Of a stretch of DNA of 64,000 nucleotides, positions 50,667 to 59,133 are shown one piece after another. The notes under the pieces are model-generated. The model had not been told where the DNA came from. It worked only from the letters and a program-made list of their open reading frames with translations, and ran no database searches. Location: the NCBI RefSeq assembly GCF_001514285.1, contig NZ_KQ949042.1, positions 1 through 64,000 on the forward strand, written 5' to 3'. How positions within the stretch are numbered: position 1 is the stretch's first letter; each line of letters begins with the position of its first letter. The stretch is from Streptomyces sp. DSM 15324. GTDB taxonomy: Bacteria > Actinomycetota > Actinomycetes > Streptomycetales > Streptomycetaceae. The position numbers and the translations under genes were made by a program.

Positions 50667-52055
50667 GTGCGGAGCATGATCGAGGCAGTCGGCCTGACCA
50701 AGCGCTACGGCGACAAGACCGCTGTGTACAACCTTTCCTTCCAGGTACGGCCGGGTGCGGTCACCGGTTTCCTCGGGCCGAACGGCTCGGGCAAGTCGAC
50801 GACGATGAGGATGATCCTCGGCCTGGACAACCCCACCTCGGGGAGGGTCACGATCGGCGGCTTCCCGTACCGCAGGCTGCCGAACGCGGCCCGCCAGGTG
50901 GGTGCGCTGCTCGACGCCAAGGCCGTGCACGGCGGCCGGTCGGCGCGCAGCCATCTGCTCTCCCTGGCCCAGCTCTCCGGCATCCCGGCCCGCCGGGTGG
51001 ACGAGGTGCTCGGCGTGGTGGGGCTCCAGGACGTGGCGAAGCGGCGCTCCAAGGGCTTCTCGCTCGGCATGGGGCAGCGGCTCGGCATCGCGGCGGCGCT
51101 GCTCGGCGATCCGCAGGTGCTGCTGTTCGACGAGCCGGTCAACGGCCTCGACCCCGAGGGCATCCTCTGGGTGCGCAACCTGATGAAGGCGCTCGCGGCG
51201 GAGGGCCGTACGGTCTTCGTCTCCTCGCACCTGATGAGCGAGATGGCGCTGACCGCGGACCATCTGATCGTCATCGGGCGGGGTCAGCTGCTGTCCGACA
51301 TGAGCGTGAAGGACTTCATCTCGGCCAACTCGGCGGACTTCGCGCGGGTCCGCACACCGCAGACCGAGCCGCAGCTCCGCGAGAAGCTCGCGGGGGCGCT
51401 GTCGGCGGCGGGCGGCCATGTCCTGCCCGAGCAGGACGGCGCCCTGCGGGTGACCGGACTGGCGCTGCCGCAGATCAGCGACATCGCCCATGACGCGGAC
51501 GTACGGCTGTGGGAACTGTCGCCGCACCAGGCCTCGCTGGAGGAGGCGTACATGCGGATGACGCAGGGCGCCGTCGACTACCGCTCGACGACCGACGAGA
51601 AGGCCGGCCTCCAGCAGCCGCTGCCGCCCGGCGTCACGCCGCCGATGCCGGTCCCCGGCCAGGGCCAGCCCGGCTGGTACGCCCCGCCGCCCGCGCAGCA
51701 CGGCTACGCCCCGCCGCAACCCGCCCAGCCGTACGGCCCCGGCTACGGCGCCCCCGCCGCGCCCCCGGCGCCCCACGGCGCCAACCCGTACGCCCAGGCC
51801 CCGGCGCCGGCGGCCCCGACGCCCGCCACCGCGCCCTCCCCGACGCCTTCCCCCGCGCCCTCCCCCACGGCGGACGCGTCGCGGGACCAGGCCCCGGCTG
51901 CGCCCGCCGCCCCCACGGCCCCGACGGCCCAGGCGACCCCGGCCGCCCCGCCCGCCTCCGCCGCGAGCCAGGGGCCCCTCGCCCCCGCCTCCCTCGCGAA
52001 GGCGCCCGCCGAACCCTTCGCCACCCCGACGACTCAGCCCGAGGACGCCCGATGA
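50667..52055 (+). CDS. ABC transporter ATP-binding protein with long Pro/Ala-rich C-terminal tail
   Basis: Residues 1-~310 form a complete DrrA/CcmA-type ABC ATPase: Walker A GPNGSGKST, signature SLGMGQRLG, Walker B LLFDEPVNGLDPEG and the H-loop SSHLMSE. Residues ~311-462 are a low-complexity Pro/Ala/Gln/Gly tail (PGQGQPGWYAPPPAQHGYAPP, then PTPATAPSPTPSPAPSPT), about 150 residues of disordered cytoplasmic extension that most homologues lack. The start is GTG 50667 or ATG 50676; neither has a strong ribosome site. The stop overlaps the start of the permease gene (ATGA), so ATPase and permease are coupled. Substrate unknown; export is likely. Confidence 0.9.
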   Translation: MRSMIEAVGLTKRYGDKTAVYNLSFQVRPGAVTGFLGPNGSGKSTTMRMILGLDNPTSGRVTIGGFPYRRLPNAARQVGALLDAKAVHGGRSARSHLLSLAQLSGIPARRVDEVLGVVGLQDVAKRRSKGFSLGMGQRLGIAAALLGDPQVLLFDEPVNGLDPEGILWVRNLMKALAAEGRTVFVSSHLMSEMALTADHLIVIGRGQLLSDMSVKDFISANSADFARVRTPQTEPQLREKLAGALSAAGGHVLPEQDGALRVTGLALPQISDIAHDADVRLWELSPHQASLEEAYMRMTQGAVDYRSTTDEKAGLQQPLPPGVTPPMPVPGQGQPGWYAPPPAQHGYAPPQPAQPYGPGYGAPAAPPAPHGANPYAQAPAPAAPTPATAPSPTPSPAPSPTADASRDQAPAAPAAPTAPTAQATPAAPPASAASQGPLAPASLAKAPAEPFATPTTQPEDAR

Positions 52056-52930
52056 GCACCCCGCAGCACCCGGTCCCGCAGGCCGCCGCGCCCGGCTGGC
52101 AGGGGGCGCCCGGTCCCTCGTACGCCGTCCCGGGCTACACCTCGCCGATTCCCGTCGTACGCACGCACCTCGGGCACGCCGTCGCGTCCGAGTGGACCAA
52201 GATCCGGTCGGTGCGCTCGACGATGTGGACGCTCGGGGTGTTCGTGCTCCTCGTCGTCGGCATCGGGATGATGGTCGCGCTGATCGTCGACGCGAACGCC
52301 TCCGAGTCCGACCTCGCGGGCGACAGCCCCCTGTCGTTCGGCTTCTTCGGGGTGCTCCTCGGCAGCATGCCGATCATCACGCTCGGTGTCCTGACCACCG
52401 CCTCCGAGTACGGCACCGGCATGATCCGCACCACCATGGTCGCCTGCCCCTCGCGCGGCCGGGTCCTCGCCGCGAAGGGCATCGTGTTCTTCGCGATCGC
52501 GTTCGTGGTGACCCTGGTGTCCACGGGACTGGTCGCCATGGTGGACGCGGCGCTGTTCACCGAGGCGCGCGAGCCCTCGGGCGGCGAGTGGCTGAAGGCC
52601 ACCGTCGGCGTGTCCCTCTACATCGCGCTGCTGGGACTGCTGTCCCTGGCCGTCGGCTCGATCATCCGCCACTCGGCGGGCGCCATCACCATCATGATCG
52701 GCCTGCTGCTGGCCCCGCTGGTCATCGCGATCTTCATGTTCTCCGAGTCCCTGCAGGACCTGCGCGAGGCCCTGTTCGAGTACTCGATCCCCAGCCAGCT
52801 CGGCGTCTGGTACTCCACTCAGCTCAGCGAGACCGGCCCCTCCGGCTGGGACCCGCTCTGGATCGCGCTCGGTGTCACGGCCGCCGCGCTCGCCGGTGCC
52901 TTCGCCCTGCTGGAGAAGCGGGACGTGTAG
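52052..52930 (+). CDS. ABC transporter permease (ABC-2 type)
   Basis: This 292-residue permease has a Pro/Gln-rich N-terminus like the tail of its ATPase (HPVPQAAAPGWQGAPGPSYAVPGY), then SEWTKIRSVRSTMW and six hydrophobic segments: VFVLLVVGIGMMVALIV, FFGVLLGSMPIITLGVL, AKGIVFFAIAFVVTLVSTGL, VSLYIALLGLLSLAVGSI, ITIMIGLLLAPLVIAIFMF and WIALGVTAAALAGAFALLE. The KIRSVRST element is typical of Streptomyces ABC-2 permeases paired with DrrA-type ATPases. The ATG at 52052 overlaps the ATPase stop. The C-terminus ends in EKRDV. Confidence 0.9.
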   Translation: MSTPQHPVPQAAAPGWQGAPGPSYAVPGYTSPIPVVRTHLGHAVASEWTKIRSVRSTMWTLGVFVLLVVGIGMMVALIVDANASESDLAGDSPLSFGFFGVLLGSMPIITLGVLTTASEYGTGMIRTTMVACPSRGRVLAAKGIVFFAIAFVVTLVSTGLVAMVDAALFTEAREPSGGEWLKATVGVSLYIALLGLLSLAVGSIIRHSAGAITIMIGLLLAPLVIAIFMFSESLQDLREALFEYSIPSQLGVWYSTQLSETGPSGWDPLWIALGVTAAALAGAFALLEKRDV

Positions 52931-52954
52931 CCGTCCAGGTAGTCGGCAGGACCC

Positions 52955-53305
52955 TCAGAAGCGAGGCGCGTTACGGGACCGCTGCACCCCCGGGTTGCGG
53001 CGGTCCCGCGCGTTCCAGCAGGCCTTGTGCCAGTGCCGGCGGTCGTCGACGCCCGCGTGCTCGGGCCAGGCGACGACATGCGGCACGCCGTCCAGGATCA
53101 TCTGGTCGCAGCCGGGGCACCGGTAGCTCTTGCCCTGCGCGCTCGCACCGGCCACGTGCCGTACGTTCCACTCCTCGCCCTGCCAGCTCACCGAGGACTG
53201 CCAGCCGCCGTACCGGCTCGCCCGGTCGTCCTCGGCGCTCCGGCCGGACGAGCCGGACGCGCCGGACGGATCGGCACCCTTGGGTCGGTTGCGACGCGGG
53301 GACAC
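52955..53305 (-). CDS. Small conserved actinobacterial protein with zinc-ribbon-like Cys pairs
   Basis: This 116-residue protein starts at GTG 53305, with GAGG eight bases upstream. It is rich in Arg, Ser and Asp at the ends; the centre has YRCPGCDQMI and HWHKACW, that is CxxC plus HxHxxxC, which suggests one bound zinc. Homologues in Streptomyces are often named ATP/GTP-binding protein, but no P-loop is present. It is convergent with the ABC permease gene and divergent from the LLM oxidoreductase. A nucleic-acid-binding or HNH-like role is possible; I have no firm function. Confidence 0.75.
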   Translation of the reverse strand: MSPRRNRPKGADPSGASGSSGRSAEDDRASRYGGWQSSVSWQGEEWNVRHVAGASAQGKSYRCPGCDQMILDGVPHVVAWPEHAGVDDRRHWHKACWNARDRRNPGVQRSRNAPRF

Positions 53306-53527
53306 GGAACACCTCACGGGGCTATACAGGAAGCAGGGTTCCCGTCCAGCGTACGCGGCGTCGGCACGGGTACCCGGAAGGGACCGATCCCCACAAGTCC
53401 CCCTGCCCGGAACCCCATTCTGCAGACAATCGGCAAATCTCTCCGCCAGGCCGTGTCCTCGGCACGTGTCAGACGGTTATGCCGGGTGGGGGAGCTCCGT
53501 GTCGGAGCCAAGGAAGCAGGAAAGTCC

Positions 53528-54556
53528 ATGCGCGTTGGTAGTTTCGTGTTGGGTGCCCAGTTCCCCGGGCAGGGCCAGGGAGAGGCACTGCACCGCGCGG
53601 TCCGCTCCGCCGAGGTCGCCGAGGAGTCGGGCCTCGACTCGGTCTGGCTGGGCGAGCACCACTTCGTGCCGTACGGCACCTGCCCGTCGGCGGTCACACT
53701 CGCCGCGCTGCTGCTCGGCCGCACCCGGCGCATCCGGGTCGGCACCGCGGTGAGCGTCCTGCCCACCGTGCACCCCGTCGCCCTCGGCGAACAGGCCGCG
53801 CTGCTGCATCTGACGAGCGGCGGCCGGTTCTCGCTGGGCGTGGGCCGCGGCGGGCCGTGGATCGATCTGGAGGTCTTCGGATCGGGCCTCGCGGCGTACG
53901 AGTCGGGGTTCCCCGAATCACTCGATCTGCTGGTGCGCTGGCTGCGCGAGCCGTCCGTGGGAGCCGACGGCGAGCGCTTCCGCTTCCGTGAAGTCCCGGT
54001 CGTCCCCCGCCCGTCGGAGGCGCTGACGGACACCGGGGGGCCGGAGGTGATCGTGGCGTGCACCTCGTCGGCGAGCGTCCGGCTGGCCGCCGAGCGCGGG
54101 CTGCCGATGCTGCTCGGGATGCACGTCGGGGACGAGGAGAAGGCGGAGATGGTCGCCCTGTGGCGGCAGCACGCCCGCGCGGCGGGGCGCTCCGGCGACG
54201 AGATGCGGGCCGCGGCCCATGTCTCGGCGGGCGTCTGCCAGCTCGCGGACCGGCGCACGGACGCGGTGGAGACCCTCGTGAAGGCGATGCCGGGCTGGCT
54301 GCGGCAGGGGCTCGACGCCCATGTCACGGTCGACGGCCGTCCCCGCTCCATGCGGGACCCGGTGGCGTACACCGAACTGCTCTGCGCCCTGCACCCGGTG
54401 GGCACCCCGCAGCTGTGCGCCGACCGTCTCGCGGCGACCTGCGAACGGACCGGCATCTCGCGCTTCGCCCTGCTCGTGGAGGGCTCGGGCGACCTGGCGG
54501 CCACGGAGGAGAACGTCCGGCGGCTGGGCGCCGAGGTGCTCCCCCACCTGCGCTGA
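53528..54556 (+). CDS. LLM-class flavin-dependent oxidoreductase
   Basis: This 342-residue TIM-barrel enzyme of the luciferase-like monooxygenase superfamily uses reduced FMN or F420. Visible elements are EVAEESGLDSVWLGEHHFVPYG near the N-terminus (typical EHH motif), RIRVGTAVSVLPTVHPVALGEQAALL, and GRFSLGVGRGG, with SRFALLVEG near the end. The ATG at 53528 has AGGAAAG upstream. It lies alone on the plus strand between the zinc-ribbon protein and a strong terminator. The substrate cannot be predicted; the short distance from other metabolic genes is not informative. Confidence 0.9.
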   Translation: MRVGSFVLGAQFPGQGQGEALHRAVRSAEVAEESGLDSVWLGEHHFVPYGTCPSAVTLAALLLGRTRRIRVGTAVSVLPTVHPVALGEQAALLHLTSGGRFSLGVGRGGPWIDLEVFGSGLAAYESGFPESLDLLVRWLREPSVGADGERFRFREVPVVPRPSEALTDTGGPEVIVACTSSASVRLAAERGLPMLLGMHVGDEEKAEMVALWRQHARAAGRSGDEMRAAAHVSAGVCQLADRRTDAVETLVKAMPGWLRQGLDAHVTVDGRPRSMRDPVAYTELLCALHPVGTPQLCADRLAATCERTGISRFALLVEGSGDLAATEENVRRLGAEVLPHLR

Positions 54557-54576
54557 ACGGGGCGGGACGGCCGGGA

Positions 54577-54625
54577 GCTTGCCGCTCCGGTACTGATCGC
54601 ACCTCCTGCGGGCGGAGCGGCAAGC
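54577..54625. terminator. Terminator between the LLM and SCO5389-type genes
   Basis: GCTTGCCGCTCCG at 54577-54589 pairs perfectly with CGGAGCGGCAAGC at 54613-54625 across a 23-base loop. It lies between converging genes. Confidence 0.75.
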
Positions 54626-54645
54626 GACAGGCTCACACCGATGCC

Positions 54646-55038
54646 TCAGCAGTCCCGGAATTCCGGCGACTGGTTCAGCACCTGGCTGCGCACCGAGGTG
54701 AAGCGGGCGAGCTTCTCGTCGACAGCCGAGTCCAACGGGAACACCGCCACCCGGTGGCAGTTCTGGAAGGCCAGCCGGACACCGAAGTGCCGCTGCAGGG
54801 CGCCGCGTATGGCGTCACTCGCGAGCGCGCGCAGCAGCTGCCCGCGCGCCTGCTCGTCCGGCGGGGGCGTCTGGTTGTCGGCGAAAGGTCCGCCGTCCAC
54901 CTTCAGCTGGGCCACCAGGGAGCTGATCATCTCCCATGCGTAGGGCAGGGAGGTCCGGACGCAGTCGACGAATTCAGCTTCGTCGACCTCGCCTCGCTCG
55001 GCCTGTTCGAGTAGGGCCGGTGAGACGTCGAGCGACAT
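54646..55038 (-). CDS. SCO5389-family hypothetical protein
   Basis: This 130-residue protein starts at ATG 55038 with GAGAGGAGAA upstream. The sequence is mostly helical with a short central loop (PFADNQTPPPDEQ). Three Cys residues (VDCVRT, QNCHRV and the C-terminal RDC) are dispersed, with no signal peptide or membrane helix. It is conserved in Streptomyces at this position next to nucS (the SCO5389 family in S. coelicolor). It is divergent from nucS, sharing a promoter region of about 264 bases. Function unknown. Confidence 0.85.
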   Translation of the reverse strand: MSLDVSPALLEQAERGEVDEAEFVDCVRTSLPYAWEMISSLVAQLKVDGGPFADNQTPPPDEQARGQLLRALASDAIRGALQRHFGVRLAFQNCHRVAVFPLDSAVDEKLARFTSVRSQVLNQSPEFRDC

Positions 55039-55302
55039 GGGTTCTCCTCTCGCACCCCTAAGAGAGCAGGGGTTGCCGGACAGGGCACGGGAGTTCGCCA
55101 TGCCAAAACACCGCAACGCTGAGTACACGCATCACGACCTCCCGTTTACTACGGTAGGCAACTGACCGTGACGGCACCAGGAGAATGGGCACATAGGGGG
55201 TCCCCGCGGGGCACACAATCGGCCAGAGTCGCCCGGCGTCCGAACGATCGTTTTCCAGGGCGAATCGCGTGGGGCGCGAGGTGTCGGATAGCGTTGCCGA
55301 CC

Positions 55303-55974
55303 ATGCGTCTCGTCATCGCCCGGTGCTCCGTCGACTACGCCGGCCGGCTCACCGCCCATCTCCCCTCCGCCCCCCGTCTCATCCTGGTCAAGGCGGACGG
55401 CAGCGTCTCGATCCACGCGGACGACCGGGCCTACAAGCCCCTGAACTGGATGTCGCCGCCCTGCACGCTGAAGGAGGGCACCGGTGACGAGGAAGGCGTC
55501 TGGACCGTCGTCAACAAGGGCGGGGAGAAACTCATCATCACGATGGAGGAGATCCTCCACGACTCGTCGCACGAACTGGGCGTCGATCCGGGCCTGATCA
55601 AGGACGGCGTGGAAGCACACCTCCAGGAGCTGCTCGCCGACCGCATCGAGACCCTCGGCGAGGGCTACACCCTCATCCGCCGTGAGTACATGACGGCCAT
55701 CGGCCCGGTCGACATCCTGTGCCGGGACGCGGCGGGGCAGACCGTCGCGGTCGAGATCAAGCGGCGCGGCGAGATCGACGGCGTGGAGCAGCTCACGCGC
55801 TATCTGGAGCTGTTGAACCGCGACCCGCATCTCGCCCCGGTCCGCGGCGTCTTCGCCGCGCAGGAGATCAAACCGCAGGCGCGCGTCCTCGCGACCGACC
55901 GCGGCATCGGCTGCCAGGTCCTGGACTACGACGCCCTGCGCGGCATCGAGGACGACAAGCTGCGGCTGTTCTGA
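55303..55974 (+). CDS. nucS: NucS/EndoMS mismatch endonuclease
   Basis: This 223-residue nuclease cuts both strands at mismatches and replaces MutS-MutL repair in actinobacteria. The N-terminal half binds DNA (MRLVIARCSVDYAGRLTAHLP, GSVSIHADDRAYKPLNWM). The C-terminal RecB-like nuclease has the catalytic series GPVDILCRDAAGQTVAVEIKRRG (Asp, Glu-x-Lys) and a downstream LDYDALRGIEDDKLRLF end, the beta-clamp-type C-terminal motif. The ATG at 55303 is in frame with no good upstream alternative. It converges with the ATPase gene across a 16-base-pair hairpin. Confidence 0.95.
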   Translation: MRLVIARCSVDYAGRLTAHLPSAPRLILVKADGSVSIHADDRAYKPLNWMSPPCTLKEGTGDEEGVWTVVNKGGEKLIITMEEILHDSSHELGVDPGLIKDGVEAHLQELLADRIETLGEGYTLIRREYMTAIGPVDILCRDAAGQTVAVEIKRRGEIDGVEQLTRYLELLNRDPHLAPVRGVFAAQEIKPQARVLATDRGIGCQVLDYDALRGIEDDKLRLF

Positions 55975-55990
55975 GGACGGTCGTACGAGG

Positions 55991-56028
55991 CCGAGGGCCG
56001 GGTTCCTGGGGAGGAACCCGGCCCTCGG
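55991..56028. terminator. Terminator between nucS and the ATPase gene
   Basis: CCGAGGGCCGGGTTCC at 55991-56006 pairs perfectly with GGAACCCGGCCCTCGG at 56013-56028 around a 6-base loop, 17 bases after nucS and 18 from the convergent gene's stop. Confidence 0.9.
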
Positions 56029-56045
56029 TCGTGCCCGGGGGTGCC

Positions 56046-58559
56046 TCAGATCACCGTCCCGGAGGAGGACGAGGAGAGGGAGGAGGCGGAGTCCGCCGAG
56101 CTCGGCGACACCGGGACGCTGGAGCTGGTGCCGCTGGCCGAGGTGCCGGAGGACGGGGAGTCGCTCGGGGTGGTGGGCGTCGTCTCGGACGCGGACGGCG
56201 AGGGCGACGACGAGCCGCCGGAGCCCGAGCTGCTCGATGCCGACGGCCCCGGCGTCGAGGACGTCGAGTGCGACGGTGAGGGGGACGTGGACCGCGACGG
56301 CGACGGCGAGCCGCCCCCGGTCGACCCCGTCGAGCCGCTCTCCGTCGCCGACGGCGACTCCGACGGTGTCGGGTCGTCCGAGGTCCCCATCGTCCCGTCC
56401 GGCCCCGGGTCCGTGGGCCGGCTGGTCGCCGCGCCCGTGTCGCCGGTGCCGGTGTCGGCGCCCGGGGTGTCGGAGCCGACGCCGTCGTCGAGGCCGGTGC
56501 TGGCGGAGGGGTTGACGCCGCCTCGGTCGGCGGGGTCCCCGGCGTCGTTGTTGGAGGTCGCGCCGAGCGTGACGACCGTACCGAGGACGGCGACGAGGAG
56601 CGCGCCCGCGCCGGCCGCGACGAGGTTGCGCTTGGCGAGGCCCTTGAGGCCGCCCCGGCGCCGGGGCTGCGGGGCCGGGGCGCGCGGCGGGGTCACCGCG
56701 CGGTGGGCGACGGTCCGGGCCTCCGGCGGATAGGTCGGCAGCGCCGCCTGGATGCCGCGCGGCGGGGACACGGGCTCCTCGGGGCGGGCTGCGGGCACCT
56801 CCTCGCCGAGCGTCGCGGCGGCGAGGCCCGGTACGTCCCCGGAGGCGTCGGCGACCAGGGCGAGGGCGCGGCGGCCGGCGACGGTGCCGCGCTTGTCGGT
56901 GAGGGCGCCGCGCAGCCCGAGGGAGGCCTCGAGTTCGGAGCGGGCCCGGTCGAGGTCCCCGCCGCACAGGGCGAGGACGCCGAGTTCGTGGTGGAAGTAG
57001 GCGCGGTCGGCGGACCGTCCGGCCAGCCGGGCCGCCTCGGCGCCCTCGTGCAGGGCGCTCTCCCAGGCGCTCCAGTGCAGTCCGGCGGCGAACGCGGGCG
57101 CCGCGGCGCGGGCGAGGCCGACCGCGGTGGCCTCCTCGTCCTCGGCGGGCGGGGTGGTCGTGGGCACCACGCGGGCGAGGGCGGTGAGGACGGCGTCCGC
57201 CTCGGCGCAGACCCGTTCGGGGGTGACCGAGGGGTGCCCGGCCCACCAGGCGTAGTGCTGGGCGGCGGCCGCGGCGCGGGCCTCGATGTCGTCGTCGTAT
57301 CCGGCGGCCTCCAGCTGGGTCTGGATGCCGGCGGCGAGCCGGTAGCGGACGCCGACCGGGGAGACGAGTCCGCAGGCGACGAGTTCGCCGAGCGCGGCGT
57401 CGGCGTGGGTGTCGCCGACCAGGGCGGGCAGGTGGGCCTGGTGCGGGACCTCGCCGTCGAGGGCGACGGCGAAGCGCAGGGTGGCGCGGGCGGAGGCGCT
57501 GAGCCGTGCGGCGAGCAGCGGGGCGGGCGCGGCGGCCTCGCCGAGGGAGGGCAGGGGTATCTCCTCGGCTTCACCGGCCCCGGCGTCGATGGGGGCGGTG
57601 AGCGGGCGGGCGTCCTCGAACACGCCGAACGCGTCCACGGCGTCCACGTCCGCGCGGAGCTGGTCGCGCTGCCGCAGCAGGGCGCCGGCCTGGACGAAAC
57701 GCAGCGGCAGGCCCTCGGACTCGAACCAGAGGTCACCGGCCCAGTTGGCCTCCTCCTCGGTGAGGGCGCGGCCCACGGCCCGCTCGATGACGTCCACGCC
57801 GGCGGCGCGGTCGAGGCCGCTGAGGACGACCTCCTCGACGGCGGAGTCGGCGGAGGGCAGCGGGGTGTCGGGGGTGGCGCCGAGCAGGAAGGCGCACTCG
57901 GGGGTGGCGTCCAGGAGGTCGTCGAGGAGCGCGCCGCCGAAGGCGAGGTCGTCGACGACCACGACCGCGCCGATCTCGCGGACGAGGGTGCGCAGTTCCT
58001 CGGGGTCGGGGCGGTGCCGGTCGGCGTCGTGGACGGTGTGGAAGAGGTCGTGGAGGAGTTCGGCCGGGGTGCGGCCGTAGCCGGAGAGCCGGACGACGCC
58101 GTCGGGGGCGAGGTCCTCGCAGTCCTCGGCGACCAGGTCGAGGAGGCTGGTGCGGCCGGAGCCGGAGGGCCCGGTGAGGCGGACGGAACGGCCGCGGGCG
58201 AGCAGGCGCACGAGCTGTTCGCGTTCGTCCTGGCGGCCCAGCAGGGGCTGTTCCGGCCGGGCGGGTCCGGCCGGGGCGGGCGGCCGGGCGGCCAGCTCGT
58301 CGTACTCGGCGCGTTCCTCGGCGGACCGCTTGGCGGGGCGGCCGGGGCGCTCGGTGGGCGGGCAGAGCTCGATCTCGCTGCCGTCCACCGGGTTGACCGT
58401 GAGCAGGTGGTCGCCGGCGACCACCCGGACCGTGCGGGCGGGTCCGGGGGCGTGCGCGCCGAAGTCGGGCGTGAGGGGGTCCCTGGGCGGGCGGGGGCGC
58501 GGCGCGCGGCCGTCGTCCTCGTGACCGTACTCCTCGGGCCCCTGGTTCGTCGGGTCCAT
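56046..58559 (-). CDS. Membrane-anchored STAND-like P-loop ATPase with Ser-rich extracellular tail
   Basis: This 837-residue protein has three parts. Residues ~1-110 are a disordered, Pro/Arg-rich start. Residues ~110-600 hold a P-loop ATPase of STAND/NB-ARC-like type: RQDEREQLVRLLARGRSVRL, Walker A GPSGSGRTSLLDL, and hydrophobic Walker B AVVVVDDLAF, followed by helical TPR-like repeats (ALHEGAEAARLAGRSADRAYFHHELGVLALCGGDLDRARSELEASLGLRG). A single transmembrane helix near residue 660 (NLVAAGAGALLVAVLGTVVTLG) is followed by about 150 Ser/Thr/Pro/Gly residues. The orientation (ATPase inside, tail outside) is inferred from positive charges before the helix. The ATG at 58559 has GGGGGG upstream. 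Function unknown; it may transmit wall or tail signals to the ATPase. Confidence 0.85.
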   Translation of the reverse strand: MDPTNQGPEEYGHEDDGRAPRPRPPRDPLTPDFGAHAPGPARTVRVVAGDHLLTVNPVDGSEIELCPPTERPGRPAKRSAEERAEYDELAARPPAPAGPARPEQPLLGRQDEREQLVRLLARGRSVRLTGPSGSGRTSLLDLVAEDCEDLAPDGVVRLSGYGRTPAELLHDLFHTVHDADRHRPDPEELRTLVREIGAVVVVDDLAFGGALLDDLLDATPECAFLLGATPDTPLPSADSAVEEVVLSGLDRAAGVDVIERAVGRALTEEEANWAGDLWFESEGLPLRFVQAGALLRQRDQLRADVDAVDAFGVFEDARPLTAPIDAGAGEAEEIPLPSLGEAAAPAPLLAARLSASARATLRFAVALDGEVPHQAHLPALVGDTHADAALGELVACGLVSPVGVRYRLAAGIQTQLEAAGYDDDIEARAAAAAQHYAWWAGHPSVTPERVCAEADAVLTALARVVPTTTPPAEDEEATAVGLARAAAPAFAAGLHWSAWESALHEGAEAARLAGRSADRAYFHHELGVLALCGGDLDRARSELEASLGLRGALTDKRGTVAGRRALALVADASGDVPGLAAATLGEEVPAARPEEPVSPPRGIQAALPTYPPEARTVAHRAVTPPRAPAPQPRRRGGLKGLAKRNLVAAGAGALLVAVLGTVVTLGATSNNDAGDPADRGGVNPSASTGLDDGVGSDTPGADTGTGDTGAATSRPTDPGPDGTMGTSDDPTPSESPSATESGSTGSTGGGSPSPSRSTSPSPSHSTSSTPGPSASSSSGSGGSSSPSPSASETTPTTPSDSPSSGTSASGTSSSVPVSPSSADSASSLSSSSSGTVI

Positions 58560-58809
58560 GGGTTATAGCCCCCCAAGAGCGTCGTGTGGCGGTAGCCCCT
58601 CCCGGCCTCGCTGCACACTGCGCTGTCGCTTCTGGTCCGGTGCCCGCTCGGTAGAGGGCCGAGGGCGGCGGGCAGACGAACCGTAAACCTTGGCCCAGTA
58701 TCCACGACAGTCCGGGGTGCCGCCCGGCCCGAGACGTCACGGTCCGGTGAGGATTGGTGCCCGCCGTACGTTTCGCCGCAGGTGGGCCCCCGGTCCGGGG
58801 CGGTCGCGG

Positions 58810-59133
58810 TCAGACCCGGGGCAGGGACTCCACGCCGATGCCGCCCTCGATGGCGAGGATGCGGTGCAGCCGGGTGGCCACCAGCAGGCGCTGCATCTGC
58901 GGGGGTACGCCGCGCAGCACCAGGCGGCGGCCGCAGCGGCCGGCCCGTCGGTGGACGCCCATGATGACGCCGAGTCCGGTGGCGTCCCAGGAGTCCAGTT
59001 CGGACAGGTCGAGCACCAGGTCGCCGACGCCGTCGTCCACGGCCGTGTGCAGGGCCGTGCGGGCGTCCGCCGCGCTGCGCACGTCGAGGCGGCCCCCGAC
59101 GACCAGCTCGATGTGGTCGCCCCTGATGTGCAT
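58810..59133 (-). CDS. STAS-domain anti-sigma factor antagonist-like protein
   Basis: This 107-residue protein is a single STAS domain (LVVGGRLDVRSAADARTAL, LVLDLSELDSWDATGLGVIMGVH, RLVLRGVPPQMQRLLVATRL). Anti-sigma factor antagonists are regulated by phosphorylation of a Ser next to the Asp in a DSSGLGV-type loop. Here that position reads DATGLGV, with Ala in place of the first Ser; the Thr is the only candidate acceptor. It may be a constitutive partner-switch protein or use the Thr. The genes on either side do not encode a kinase or sigma factor. The start ATG 59133 is clear. Confidence 0.88.
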   Translation of the reverse strand: MHIRGDHIELVVGGRLDVRSAADARTALHTAVDDGVGDLVLDLSELDSWDATGLGVIMGVHRRAGRCGRRLVLRGVPPQMQRLLVATRLHRILAIEGGIGVESLPRV

